Positions 1-11,360 of a stretch of 64,000 bases of DNA are shown piece after piece. The DNA lies in the NCBI GenBank assembly GCA_026214975.1, contig CM047810.1, positions 37,249,318 through 37,313,317 on the forward strand. The letters are read 5' to 3'. This stretch comes from Gentiana macrophylla. Lineage: Eukaryota; Streptophyta; Magnoliopsida; Gentianales; Gentianaceae. Positions within the stretch are counted from its first letter, which is position 1; each line of letters begins with the position of its first letter. Below the pieces are notes generated by a model. That model was given only the letters and a program-made list of their open reading frames with translations. It did not search any database and was not told the origin of the DNA. The position numbers and the translations under genes are program-made.

Positions 1-500
1 TAAGTGTCTTGCGATGGGACAGAATGAAGTTCCTGTTCGCCAGTGGCCGGCATCTTTAGCTGATGGATGTACTTGCTAACGGGGAGGGCTGGTTTCCCTA
101 GGGCCAAAAGTTCCTGATTCACTATGCTGATCCTTTATATATACTTTCCGTGCTCGAGCAATGCCTTAGCATAGAGCTCGTCATATGTTTCCTTGATAGG
201 ATGCAAGAACTGTGAGCAGGCTTGGTGAGATGTTCTAGCCATGCACTTTCCTTTGTCTTGCCAAGTGGCAGCAGATAAGGTCTCCTTCAACCTTGCTTTT
301 TCATCGAGAAATAATCTGATATCGGGCTGAGCGGGGTCCCTAGAAGGCGAGACGGGATTCTGCTCGGTTGGGGGGTGTTGTGCTTAAGCGCGACAAACAT
401 CCGCTCTATTAGTAGCTAGAGTAAAGTTTTGTCCGGTCTTTCTAGCCATAGGTGGTAGGAAACTGAGTAGGGCAGGTCCTGCATATCTTGTTTGGGCCAT
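1..500 (-). pseudogene. Partial gag-like ORF of minus-strand LTR element X
   Basis: Reading leftward from an ATG at 498-500, one frame stays open to the window edge apart from two stops (384-386 and 135-137). It opens MAQTRYAGPALLSF and later has a charged, helix-prone stretch (DEKARLKETLSAATW). Upstream on the same strand lie a leader, a primer-binding-site-like sequence and an LTR end, so by position this is the gag start of an LTR retrotransposon running out of the window. I do not recognise a conserved gag domain in the visible part; the assignment rests on context. The two stops argue for a dead copy. Confidence 0.45.
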
Positions 501-749
501 GGTGATGTCAAATAAAGAATATGCCAAAAGGTTCTTGTGTTTCAGAATCTAGATCTAGAAAATTCATTGCTACTTTTGCTGAATCAGATGCGGATCTTGA
601 AATCCAGATGAACTGGATGAAGATCTGAGGAATACGAATAAAGATTCCGATGAAGATCTTAATGAAGGTCTGTCGGGAAACCAAAATGGGGTGATTGTAG
701 GCCGCCGGAAAACCGAAGACCTGACCGGAAAAATGCAGAAAGCGTAATT
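501..749 (-). other. Untranslated leader of element X
   Basis: This lies between the primer-site-like sequence and the putative gag ATG on the minus strand. An 86-codon open frame (508-768, minus) crosses it, but it starts at the primer site and resembles no family I know. I treat the stretch as leader. Confidence 0.35.
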
Positions 750-768
750 TTCCCGATATTAGAGCCAA
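750..768 (-). promoter_or_regulatory. Primer-binding-site-like sequence of element X
   Basis: On the minus strand this reads TTGGCTCTAATATCGGGAA, one base after an LTR end CATTATCA. It aligns with the canonical plant gypsy primer site TTGGCGCCGTTGCCGGGAA, with changes in the middle. Position and residual similarity support the call. Confidence 0.5.
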
Positions 769-769
769 T

Positions 770-864
770 TGATAATGTCGGAATGATCACAAATGGATTA
801 AGCGGTGGATATCAAGCTATTTATATCTGATTTGTGCAGTCAATATATTGTGATGCTTCTGAAC
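770..864 (-). repeat. 3' end of the 5' LTR of element X (split by an insertion)
   Basis: On the minus strand this segment ends GACATTATCA and shares the stretch with GATATCCACC with the ends of the LTRs at 865-3227 and 14460-15154. The rest of the LTR appears to lie beyond the inserted element, at 15155-15722. It is cut at 864/865, where the inserted element is flanked by TGAAC (860-864) and AGAAC (15155-15159), a 4/5 target duplication. Confidence 0.5.
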
Positions 865-3227
865 TAATATGCCTACACCGCAATATGGTCCGCAGATTTC
901 TATTCGGGTCTGCCGGCCGTCATAGCTAGGACAAGGCTAATAGACACGAAGTCTGCATTATACTAGCCACATTAAGATTAGGGGATTATGTCCCTGCTAA
1001 TAGCCTTGCAACGCCATGAGAATCAAGATCGGGCTAGGGGCCTACCCACATTAATCTAGACAATCAGGTCTGCCGGCAACCTCACCCATGACACTTAGAG
1101 GAAAAAGCTACCACTGGTTTGGAAAGACAAGGACATTGTCCCTTGGAAAGGCTTACACAAGTTTAGAGGGGGGTGAATAAACTTTTCCCCAAAAACCTAA
1201 CTAAAAATTGAATCTTGAGCAGATTGAGTTCAGCCTAAACTTGTGTGGAGTTAAGTTAACTTAGCTGAGTATAAGTCAGTGCTGACTTATGCTGAACTGA
1301 GTTAACTGGCAGCGGATAAAATTAAGCCTATATATAAAACTTGAGTTAATCAGATTGTCTAGATAAAATGCAATGAAGTGCTAACTCAGTTTCTTGTGTT
1401 TTCTAAGTGTGATTAGATGTAATGTATACTTAGATGCAGTAAATAAACGTGTAACATAAGTAAGTAAATAAGACAAGAATTATAGAAGTTCCAGGTGATG
1501 TAATCCTATCAGTCCTCTATTTCCCTGTGATGTAGGAGGCCAAATTCACTATGTTCTTGAGGTTTACAGTTACAAAACACAAAGCAAATTCTAAACACTT
1601 GATTGTCCTTCACTAGTCCCTAGCTTCACAATCTTTCAGCTTCAGTCTTCAACATGTAGAATTGTTGTTTGAACTAAGCTTGCTACACTGGCCCTTGGAG
1701 GGTTGAATTGCCTCTTCACCAGCTCAACACAAACATAGTCTTCCTAACTGCACTCAACTGTCCTTCACACCTTCTTGGTGTTTCACAGTCTAAACCATTG
1801 ATAGAATCAAAGTTGAGACTTGAATCAATAACTATGATTCAATTGTGTTTTGAGCTTCTTCTTCTAGATATGTAAATTAAGCACGCCTCTATTTTCTTCA
1901 AATGATTACTTGATCTTGCAATTAAGTGCTTAGCAGGAATTCTTTTGATTTACTTTCCCCCTCGGTATAATCTTTCTTGACTAGATTAATTCTTAGAATT
2001 CCGCACTTCTTCTTGTGGTACAAGTAGTCTATTTATAGGGGTTTCTCCAACGGTCAGCTGAATTTGAACGTTTGCATTTGAGTTCTTGTATCCGTTGGTG
2101 GTCCTGCTAATTCTGATGAATGTCAGTGTCCTTTCTGACAATTCTATTCAGCCAATAAAATTGTCTGCTTTAAAACGGTCAGATCTTCCTTCAGCTTTCC
2201 TTGACCTCAGCATGAAAACTTATCTTAGTCATTTTTCCGCTTTGAGAGCTTTAACTGAGTTTTTACTCTTCTTGAAGAACTCAGTACTCCATTTTCATAT
2301 GATTATAATTGACTTAATCAGAGTACACTATAACTTACAAGTTACCTAATATATCATTGTCCTTATGATACTTAGTCCTTCTATCAAGTTCCATAAAGTC
2401 AGTTCAGGTCATCACAGACTTACTGAATTCTAACTTTACAGTCTTGCTTTGGGTCTTCAAAACTGAGTTTGAACCCTCAGTTCTTCAATCTTTAATAACT
2501 GAGTCTGAACCCTCAGTTCTTCAGTTCTAGATAAGTCAACCGAGTCTGTGTCCCTCAGCAAACTTAACTTATTCAGTTCTTCAGTGGGTGTACTCTTAGT
2601 CAGTGTCTGAAACTGATTAACCTTTAGTTATGAACTCAGTTCAATAAGCCACTTTCTCGTTTTCTCAGTTCTGAACCTAGAGCTATTACAGTTCTTGTCT
2701 GATTTAACTTATACAAATATCAGACTCTATTAAATCCTATACATTCATTTCTAGACATCTTTTTGCTTTGAACTATAATAGCTAGTTATGACACTTCATC
2801 AATGGGGTTAAATAAGTTAATTAAACAAACTGATGAATCATCATCAAAACATAAAGTTTATTTCCAACAGGACACAAGTGTCAGCGAGGTCATCGGGGTG
2901 CAACCTACTGGCTCCGCTGTGAGCTCGCTAGTGTAGATTAATATCTATTTGAACTATGTGTCCTTAATTGTAAAAAAGACGAACTTTGGTCGGCCTCTTC
3001 CCTATAAATAGGGCACCTTGTAACCTCACCAGAAAGAGACAATTAAAAGAAAACCAAGGAAAACTCTGCCAAATTATATACTCTCTCTACTTTTTATTTG
3101 AACCCCCATTTTCTCTACTGCATATTCATCATCACCACCATGCTCCACTGGTAGTCATTCATCACTATAGACAGATATCCACCATACACACCACCGCTAA
3201 ACACCAGAGATAATTTCGACATTATCA
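865..3227 (+). repeat. 5' LTR of the TR-GAG-like element (interrupted)
   Basis: It matches 14460-15154 from TAATATGCCTACACC to CGACATTATCA. It is split by a solo LTR at 1136-2869; without that it is about 0.62 kb. A TATA-like box (CCTATAAATA, 3001-3010) is followed by the transcribed part. A His-rich codon run at about 3121-3140 is an accident of LTR sequence. Confidence 0.8.
1136..2869 (-). mobile_element. Solo LTR, sirevirus-type copia, minus orientation
   Basis: A 1734-bp insertion is bounded by a perfect 5-bp duplication GGACA (1131-1135 and 2870-2874). The uninterrupted target is visible in the sister LTR near 14793. On the minus strand it begins TGTTGGAAATAAAC. It shares with the LTRs at 43842 and 58677 the region near GTTTAGAGGGGGGTGAATAA and a block that on the minus strand reads TGATGAAGTGTCATAAC. 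A minus-strand TATA box (CTATAAATAG) lies at about 2030-2040. The 87-codon frame at 2086-2349 is not supported as a gene. Confidence 0.85.
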
Positions 3228-3228
3228 G

Positions 3229-3246
3229 TTGGCTCCGTTACCAGGA
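3229..3246 (+). promoter_or_regulatory. Decayed primer binding site of the TR-GAG-like element
   Basis: TTGGCTCCGTTACCAGGA directly follows the 5' LTR. It differs from TTGGCGCCGTTGCCGGGA at three positions, two being G-to-A transitions as expected from decay of methylated DNA. Confidence 0.6.
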
Positions 3247-4025
3247 AAAAAAAGCTCTCTGCTCCTCGCCGGCATACGGCGCCACTGTCATTTCCCACTT
3301 TAACAATGGCTCATGAAGATCTCTGTCATCTTCCCCAGGCTCCTCTATGATTTCTTCGTCAAAAAGCTCTCAGCTGTCCCTTAGTTAAGCAGAAATCTTC
3401 ATAATCTATCCAAAACACAAGATAAACTCCTCGAATCTTGCTCAGAAATAATGAGTTTGCGTTTGAATCATCACCACTCTCGTTAGTTTTGTTCAAGAAA
3501 CTCGTCGGAGTCCTTTTCTCACATTTCCATGATGGAAAGTTATTTTGGAGCTAGTACTTGTTGTCTCAAGCTTTACATCTGTTAAAACAAGCAAGAACAC
3601 CCTGTGTGTTAAGATTGCATTTGAGAAACCATCACTATCAGCATTTTCGTGTTAAGAACGAGACTATTGGTGCTATTTGTTGTGTTGATATGGCTAGCAT
3701 GTTTCGGATGTGATTTCTAGGCTTGTGGCAAAGTGAGAATCGTGCTTGCATAATCTGAGTTTGTTGTTTGCATATTTTGGGAATTTAGTCGAGCTTCGAG
3801 TTGTGGTACGTCGGAATCATAAAAAATTAGTATATTCCTGGACTTCCCAGCTGATTCATCCTAGTCGTCCTTGAATTCCCGATGTTGGAGACATCTTTTT
3901 CGACATTATCCCGAGCACGCCACCTGAAAATCAGACAGTACCAGGTTGGTGAGTGTCAGAGGACAATTGGTTATTTGTCAGTGTACTTTTTGGATTTTAG
4001 TGCAGACAACGAATCAGGTGGTGCC
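3247..4025 (+). other. Leader between primer site and gag
   Basis: No open frame or motif that I can support. It is consistent with the long untranslated leader of Tat-type elements. Confidence 0.4.
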
Positions 4026-4908
4026 TGATAACGCTCTAAATACTACCATTAAATGAACCTTTATTTACCCTGAATTATGATCGAGAGGAGAGAGATATGC
4101 TTATTCTTGTATGGAATGTGTGTTAAATACTAAGTGCATGGTAGATCTACTTGTATTTACGTGTTATAGTTAATCTACATGTTTAACAACCCCATAATTT
4201 AATTGAATTAATCAATACAAAGCAATGTAGATTCTAGAGTAGGAACCGCTGCTCCCGGTAAATCGGCGGTTTATACCGATTTACCGGGGTCAATTTAGAA
4301 ACCCTAATCTAGAAATTCAGCGTCTGCTACGTTGATCGACAAATTTAATTAACAGTAGGTTAGATCTGGCCAATCTGCTTATTGTATATCGTATATTAAC
4401 ATGAATGACTTGGAAGGTGAAGTGTTAGTTTGGACATAGTCTTGATGGATCCCTAAGAATGTGCTAGTCATTGTCGATACCTGCTTAGGGATGTTTTCGG
4501 TCTTGTGCCGGCATCTCTAGATCTTACTGCATATGGGCTAATACAACCAACGAAGGAGATTAGTTGCGTATAGATTGTCTATTGTCCTTGAAAATGGAAG
4601 TAGATAGGAGTAGAAGATGCACCCGTAGCTAAACTGAATTAAAACGTTTACTTAATTTAAGGAAATTATGTGGGCAAGTAAACATAAGGATTAACTATAC
4701 CAAGTTAGTAGGTAGGTGGGGGGTGGAGAGGAATACCATGTTTGTTTTTTTGTTATTGTTGATCAATGACCGTATTTACCTTCTCAATTAGATTTAGTTC
4801 ATTTATACTTAAGTTGCATTATCTCTGTGGGATCGACCTTGATTCGCCCTTGCTATACTATGAATGACCTAGTACTCTTGCTAGTATCAAGCGACTTACA
4901 CGCGATCA
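4026..4908 (+). mobile_element. Solo LTR, Athila-like family, plus orientation
   Basis: It starts TGATAACGCTC and ends CACGCGATCA, flanked by GTGCC (4021-4025) and GTGCT (4909-4913), a 4/5 duplication. The same ends appear, reversed, in the LTR at 60646-61958, as does a pair of facing boxes (near CGGTAAATCGG and CCGATTTACCGG, 4257-4291). Near the 3' end is a GTGGGATCGACCTTGATTC block shared with the LARD LTRs. At 883 bp it is shorter than its 1313-bp relative, so it has lost sequence. Confidence 0.8.
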
Positions 4909-4915
4909 GTGCTAT

Positions 4916-7350
4916 ATGGCAGGCAATAAAGACTCACAGATAGTACCCATTACACCAGGAAAAGCAACTACTCTAGATCCACCATGTGGAAGGAACGTGG
5001 AGGACACACTTGAAAATCAAATTTTAAATTGGGATCTATCCCAACAGGAAGAAATGGCCGATGATGCCAGGCGCATCATAGAACAAAGGACTAAGTCTAT
5101 AGAGGCCGCTGCGACCTCAGAACCAGTCCACACCGGACATGCTCGTGAGAAGAAAGCTATTGGCATCTCGAGGCCCCAGTAGAGTCGTGAGGTAATTTCA
5201 AAAAAGGTACCTGACCTTGACGATCCCGAGGTGACAGCTGCTCAGAATTATGCCGACTACATTGAAAACATATACTTGGCCAATGCCATCCTCATATCCA
5301 AAGGTTTTCCTCCTGGACCAATCATGCCACCCCTTAAGGCATGTACTGCCCCGCGCACTGAAGCGTCACAGCAAAATCGACAAACAAGGGATAAGCACAT
5401 CGAAATTGAGGAAAGAATACATTCTAGAGGTGCTAAGGGCCGCAAGCAGGCCCCCGAAAAAAGTATTAATAGAAGATCCGCTCTTGAACGTTTGGGCAAT
5501 GCGAAAAAACAACGATACACGGTAGTTAGGTCCTCCCATCTCAAAAAAGGAACGTCATACTATTCCGAGAGGGCCAGGACTACCGCGATGGCTGTTCAGG
5601 GTCAATTTGTAGTGTTTTTAAGGATATATTTTACATCAATTTTCCCCATATATAGATGTTTTTCATAGAAATCGAGCTTATAATCGATTAATTGAGTAAA
5701 TGGTGTTTCTAATAGGTTAAATTGCAAAACGTAGCGATTTATGTGTTTAAATCATGATTTTATATTATTTTAGGATTGTGTTACGCTTTGGTATGTTTTT
5801 CCTACATTGTAGATACACATTGTTGATGGAAAGGATGATTTTAAAGAGATGAATTCGAGTGGAAAATCCCTAAAACGACTCGTAATACTGACGGGCTAAT
5901 CAAAAGGCATTTTCAAGAAGAGTCCTTAATGAAAGTTGTAGAGTTTTCCGAGAGCTTTTTTATGACATTCGGATCATAATTTTTGGAGGTCTACAACTCA
6001 AGATATGAATTTTAGAAGTTTGAGTCCAGAGTTGAACTAGCGTCCAAGGTCCAAAATTGATACAGAGCCTTCGGCCGTGCCTCAAACGAACGTCCAGCGT
6101 GCGTCCGGAGGAACCGACTTAAGCAGCCGCATCAAATTTGTTTCAGCCGACATATGCATATATAAAAGCAGCCCTTTGCCAAACCCTAAAAACACACATT
6201 ATTTCCAGCCGCATTATACACAAGCAGGGCGGCAGCTTTACTGGTTCCAAGGCCGATCACCCGAGCCTTGTGCTCGGGTGATCCGGGTTAGATTAGATGT
6301 AGTTTTTTTTCCGTTTTCGATTCATCAGTTCATCCATGTACCAAACCTTGTGAGTTTAATCTCTTTTTAATTTATTCAATCTCTAGTTTATTTTCATGAT
6401 CTTTAATTTATTTTGTATCTTTTTATGATTATGATGCTATGTGTGAATTAGATCGGGAGATCGTTTACGATTGATAGTTACAACATACGGAAGTTGAGTA
6501 ACGTTAGATCACCATAGAAAGATAGGATATTTAATCATTAATTATGTGACAAATTAATTGGTTAATTATCTAGGTTGTTAGATTCTAAAATACGAGAGTT
6601 AACCTGAATCTACACCTTCGTTTTGTTTGAATATCGGTCTCAACATTCGAGAGAGGAGAGATTGATAAATTGAATTCACTACGAGAGTAGGATTTCAGAG
6701 CTTGAGAATACGGATTCACTAAGGAATTAGGGGTTTGTGTCTCGTGTAAAGGTGAAACCACAATTTGAATTAAACACATGAGATGAACTAGGATTGAAAT
6801 CACTTGGTTTGTGCACTGTTTGATCCCATGTATCTTTAGTTTATGTTTTTATTATTTGTTATAGGTTAGATTTATTGTAGTTGATTTATTTGTTCTTTCG
6901 TTCATTCGTTTTCCTAAGTAACAATTTAGGAGATTAATTAGATTAGATTCAACATCCCTTTTCCCTGAGGATCGATACCCGTACTTATCCAACTTTACTA
7001 GCAACTACCCGGTATTCGGCCGGTTAGGAGGTAGTTTTGCATGGTAGTATAGGTTTATAAATTTTCTTTTGTTTTAATGATGCAAAATCTCCCCAACAAT
7101 GGCCTCCAAATCATAATGGACAGGCGAGGCGAAAGGAAGTCGAATCGGTGTACTACACAGATTCTGAGGACAAATTCGCTTGGTGCATAGCCTTAGTTGG
7201 CAGTATGAAAAAGCGGGCCGCATCGTGGATCCACGGTCTAGCCCAATGATCGATTCAGGATTAGAATGATTTGAAAAACAAATTCTTAGCGGAGTTCGAA
7301 ATGGCGGAAAGGCCGAAGAAGACAATTGAGAGTATGGTCGCCTATCAGGT
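4916..7350 (+). pseudogene. gag pseudogene of the TR-GAG-like element, split by a solo LTR
   Basis: Capsid-type gag for an LTR retrotransposon. It opens MAGNKDSQIVPIT at 4916. After a stop near 5180 it continues in another frame (MTAAQNYADYIENIYL from 5231), and it is cut at 5592 by a solo LTR. Beyond that (7104 on) the frame has YYTDSEDKFAWCIALVG, then KKRAASWIHGL and NDLKNKFLAEFEMAERPKK, the pattern of the Retrotrans_gag domain, where a tryptophan/leucine helix is followed by F-x-x-F. Similarity to gag stops around 7350, where the opposite strand becomes coding. Several frameshifts and stops make it non-functional. No zinc knuckle is visible. Confidence 0.65.
5593..7098 (+). mobile_element. 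Solo LTR inside gag
   Basis: This 1506-bp insertion runs TGTTCAGGG...CCCCAACA and is flanked by a perfect ATGGC duplication (5588-5592 and 7099-7103). A TATA-like TATATAAAAG lies near 6158. Its 3' part (CCTGAGGATCGATACCC, then ACTTTACTAGCAACTACCC) parallels the end of the solo LTR at 9380-10869, so the two look distantly related gypsy LTRs. A perfect 11-bp stem hairpin sits at 6255-6283. Confidence 0.85.
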
Positions 7351-8468
7351 TCAGGAATTCATCCCCATCCTGAGGAGTGCCTATCTCGCCGCCTTCTATG
7401 TCCTCAGTACCTTCAAGGTCACCTGCAACGTCGCCGCCTTCAAAGTCGTTGTCCTCATCATCTCCAAATCGGCATTCGGCTTGGGCCCGCGCTTGATCAG
7501 AGTGGTCAGATTCACCTCATTGCGGGCTGGAGGACTCTACACCTCTAACCCTTCTCCTCCTGCTTGGCATTATACTCAACAATATCAGTATCGGTATATG
7601 GGATCTCAGGATGATAGACTCACAGCGACGGATCTTTTTGAGGAATGAAAGCCCAGCTGGCTAACTCCTCGATATGTGGCCCTTTACCCTCATTGGCCCA
7701 CCTAAAACAACGGATACAATGATATAATCCCTGATCAAATATTTCCTCCATAATATCAGAAAACTCATCATATTTCTTATAAGCCTTGACGGCCTCATAC
7801 CCAGCTTCCTCAACCACCTTTTGCGCCTCAACGAGTTGATTTTTTAGCGCTGCAACCTCTTCTTTTAAATCAATAGTCAATTTCTCGAGATCACCAGCTT
7901 GCCGTTGAAGTCGCCGCCCTTGGTCTTTTCAGCCTTAAGTTTCTCTTGCTCATCAACCTGTGACTTCTCGGCAACCTCAACGCGCTTTTTATAATCATCA
8001 CGCTCACCCCATAGATGGGCAACATTTTACTTCAAGCTCACCACTTTTCCTTCGGCTTCAGCCTTAGCTTGCTGAGCGGCACCAACAACGGAATATGCCT
8101 TATCTAGAGCCTCTCACTTTTGAGAATCGATGGCATATACTGCAATAGTGGTCCGATGCAGACGAGTACCGATCTAAAAAGGGAAAAGAATGAACTCATG
8201 AACCATAAAAGGAAGCCGAATAATGAAACAAAGAGAAAAAAATTGAAAAATTACCATGTTGAAGGCCAATCCAAACTCCCCTACAAGATTGCGAAGCTCA
8301 TTCACGATATCAAGCTCCGGGGTGGACTCATCATCCACCGCCACTCGAGCCACAATCCCCTCTCTGATAGCAGGGTGGGCCTCATTAGGCGAATTCCATC
8401 CAATATTGCAGAGTGGGATGACGTCCGCAATTCCATCAATTTTCTGCTCTTCTCTTCATCAAATGGAG

Positions 8469-11360
8469 TGTTAGGAACATTTTATTTGCTTTGATGATGG
8501 CCATACTAGTTGTTATAGAAAGCCTGAAATAAGTTAGAAATCTCTGTATAAGTCTTTACTTAGAGTCTGACATATTGTATAAGTTCAGTCAGCCAAGTAT
8601 TGTACTAGTTGGTAGGATGGCTAAGTAAAACAGATAATCGGCAAAGTGAAGACTGCCTAGTACCAGCAGAGAAGCATGAAGACATATGGACTGACTTATA
8701 ACCAGGGAAGCATGTGATGACCTTGGATAAGTCTAAGTTGTACTACAAGTGATGAAATCTAATGCTTAAATATAGTGTACACTAATCTAACACAAATCAA
8801 GGATCAGTGAAATACAAGCATACTTGGAAAAATAAATAGAGAAAAGAAACAGCAAAACAGTGAAGTGAAAGTTCTATCAGCTGACTAAGGAAAAATAGTG
8901 AATGAGATCTTAACAGCAAAAGAAGAAGAATCACTAAGCCGGTCAAGCACCAGCTTAAACAGCAGAGTCAAGTATGATGTCTGCATTCTATTCTGAATGC
9001 GGAAAATAAGCAAATCAAGCAATAAAAGCATAATCAATCAAGGACGTATTTTTTGATGTATGGTTGAAGAAAATCCAGATCACTAAAATTAAGGAGAATA
9101 AAATCAAGGAGGATTCAAGAATTAAATCAGGATTATTCCTCATATTAAATAGCCAATGGACGGAATTTCAAATTCAATGATAATCACGGCTATAAATAGA
9201 AGACATTGACAGATACAACACACACAAAGAGATATACAAGAAAACACACATGAGCAAATACTGAGAACAGAAACTCTATCAAATTTCTTAAGCCTTCTAT
9301 CTGAACTTACAAGAACACATCCAGAGATCAACTCAGCATTCAGAGCATAAAGTCATATCAAGCACTGAGATTGATCAACTGTCTCGGATTTTTGCAATGA
9401 AAATAAACAAGTAATAAAAAAAATAATCCGGTTTACCCCAAGTGCAGGGATCGTAGTATAGCAACTAATACCGTAGTCGAATCACAGGGAATCGAGGTTA
9501 GTCTAGTTCTTAATTTTGCTAAAGATTTGTCACGAAAAACACAAAACAAAACTAAAACGAATACAATAAACTGGACAGAGGGTTGTCAATCCAAAGCCAG
9601 GAAAGATAATTGCGAACGAAAATAACTCTAATCTATAAACTAAAAAGAAAATAAACTTCTAAGATAACAACGAAGAACAAGGAACCAAGATAATTTCAAT
9701 TAATTTTAACGAAGAACAAGCATTGATCCACCTATCCCGCAACTCTCAATTTCTACCCTAGATCGTTTAATGAAGATTTAATAAAGATGTGGTTCACCTA
9801 TCAGAGGTATAAATTTCTACTCTCGTAGATAATTCACCTATTAATCTTTCATCTCTCGATCTTAAAGATTAACGCTTCCATAACAAAGGTGTAAGATTTC
9901 TCAATCTAGCAACCTAGAAATTTAACCTAGCAACTCTCGTTATTTTTAGGTTAAAAATCTAATCTTTACTACGGTGATCTATGCCTAACAATGATTTTCA
10001 TCAAACGTTAAACATCACAAAGCAACCATCTCTCGATATAAATTGCAAAATCAATACAAAACGTAATAAAGATACAAGCTTTAATAAAACTCACAAAAAC
10101 AATCCCAAAGTTGAGATCAAGATGTTGCAAAAACGGTTTCACATGCTTGCTCGAACTGGCCTCAGCCTCTACTCATCTTTAGAAAGACCAAATAAATAAT
10201 AATAAAAAATTCAAACGTGGCTCGGTCGACCAAGCAGTAGCACTCGGTCGACCGAGTGTGCCTCTTCTCGGTTTCTGCGGCTGTAGGTGTGTATGTATAT
10301 CTCTTTCTTGTGCTGCTGCATGCCTCCTTTTATAACCTGCTTAGCCGACTTAGGGTTTAAGTCTTAAACCCTAATAAAATAAAATGAAGATAATTCCAAG
10401 TCTATCCTTTACTCTTCTTCTGAACGCAAATCTGATCGGTTGGACGCCCATTTGCTACTCTGGACGCACGTCCAAACTTTGTAAAATCTTCGAGTCGGGC
10501 CGAGCTCGACAAGGCGCCCGTCCTATATAATTTTGAATGCTCGTTCGGCTTTTCCAAATCTTCATTCCAAGTTTCACTTGCATCTTTCTCCTTCTATCTA
10601 ACCTTCAATTGAATATCTTTTTTTAGCTCATCCTATGCCATGCAAGTTGTACCTACAACACGACAAAAACATGCAAAATGTAAAATAATACATACAGATA
10701 GAAAACACCAATAAAACCACGTAATTAGCTCGATTTTGCACTTTAATGATTTCCATACGCATTCTTTCAATATTTCACTTAAACACCTAATTTTCTATAA
10801 AAATCAGTAAAACGCGAAGGAAATTGCTACGAAATAAAGTCATATAAACCGTAAAAATCACCGTTAACACAACACATTTGTGAATTTTATTCACACCAGC
10901 AATTGAATAAGAGAAGTCTCAGAAAGAGTTGCACCCTTTGTGATAGCTGCTGAAGGATTTGTTCCAAATGAGCAGTGTTGAAGACTGAGTCACTGAAGCT
11001 TTTGTAGCCAAGGAGTGAGAGTCTAGAAGATTGTGAAGCTTGTGTAGCCAAGTACAATCTTACTATTGTTGGTGAAAGACAATAGTGAATTCCTCCAATC
11101 ATCACAGGAGAAGAGTGGATTAAGGGATTATACCACCCTGAACCACTATAAACCTTTATGTTCATTTACTTACAGTACTTTACTCAACAGCATTTATTTA
11201 CTGCATTATAGTCGTAATCTGTGTGTGCATAATCTACTTTAAAACAACTTTTAAGAAGGGACTTATCCACTGCCCAAAAGCTATTAAATTAACAAAAGTT
11301 TTTGAAACTCTAGTATAGTCATTCACCCCCCCCCCCCTGACTATACTTTTACGACCAACA
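8469..11360 (+). mobile_element. Solo LTR, sirevirus-type copia, plus orientation, carrying a nested insertion
   Basis: Begins TGTTAGGAACATTTTATT and ends GACCAACA, flanked by TGGAG (8464-8468) and TGGAA (11361-11365). Both halves align with the reverse complement of the solo LTR at 17448-18852, including GATGATGGCCATAC, a TATA box (GGCTATAAATAG near 9188) and the terminal GTCATTCACCCCCC block. The C-run at about 11326-11338 is an expanded version of that block. It interrupts the antisense ORF, and the frame rejoins across the target site. Confidence 0.85.
9380..10869 (-). mobile_element. Solo LTR nested inside the solo LTR at 8469-11360
   Basis: On the minus strand it runs TGTTAACGGTG to CCGAGACA (1490 bp). 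Aligning the host LTR with its relative at 17448 puts the insertion between GATCAAC (ending 9379) and CAACACATTTG (from 10870); four bases (CAAC) are shared as a duplication. It contains TCGGTCGACCGA-type boxes at about 10220-10260, as in the LARDs, and a GATTCCCTGTGATTCG U5-like block. The 72-codon frame at 9981-10199 is not supported. Confidence 0.7.

Noticed and set aside
2986..3213. Frame with a His run (HIHHHHH)
   Set aside because: Lies in the LTR; the equivalent LTR at 14460-15154 does not keep the frame.
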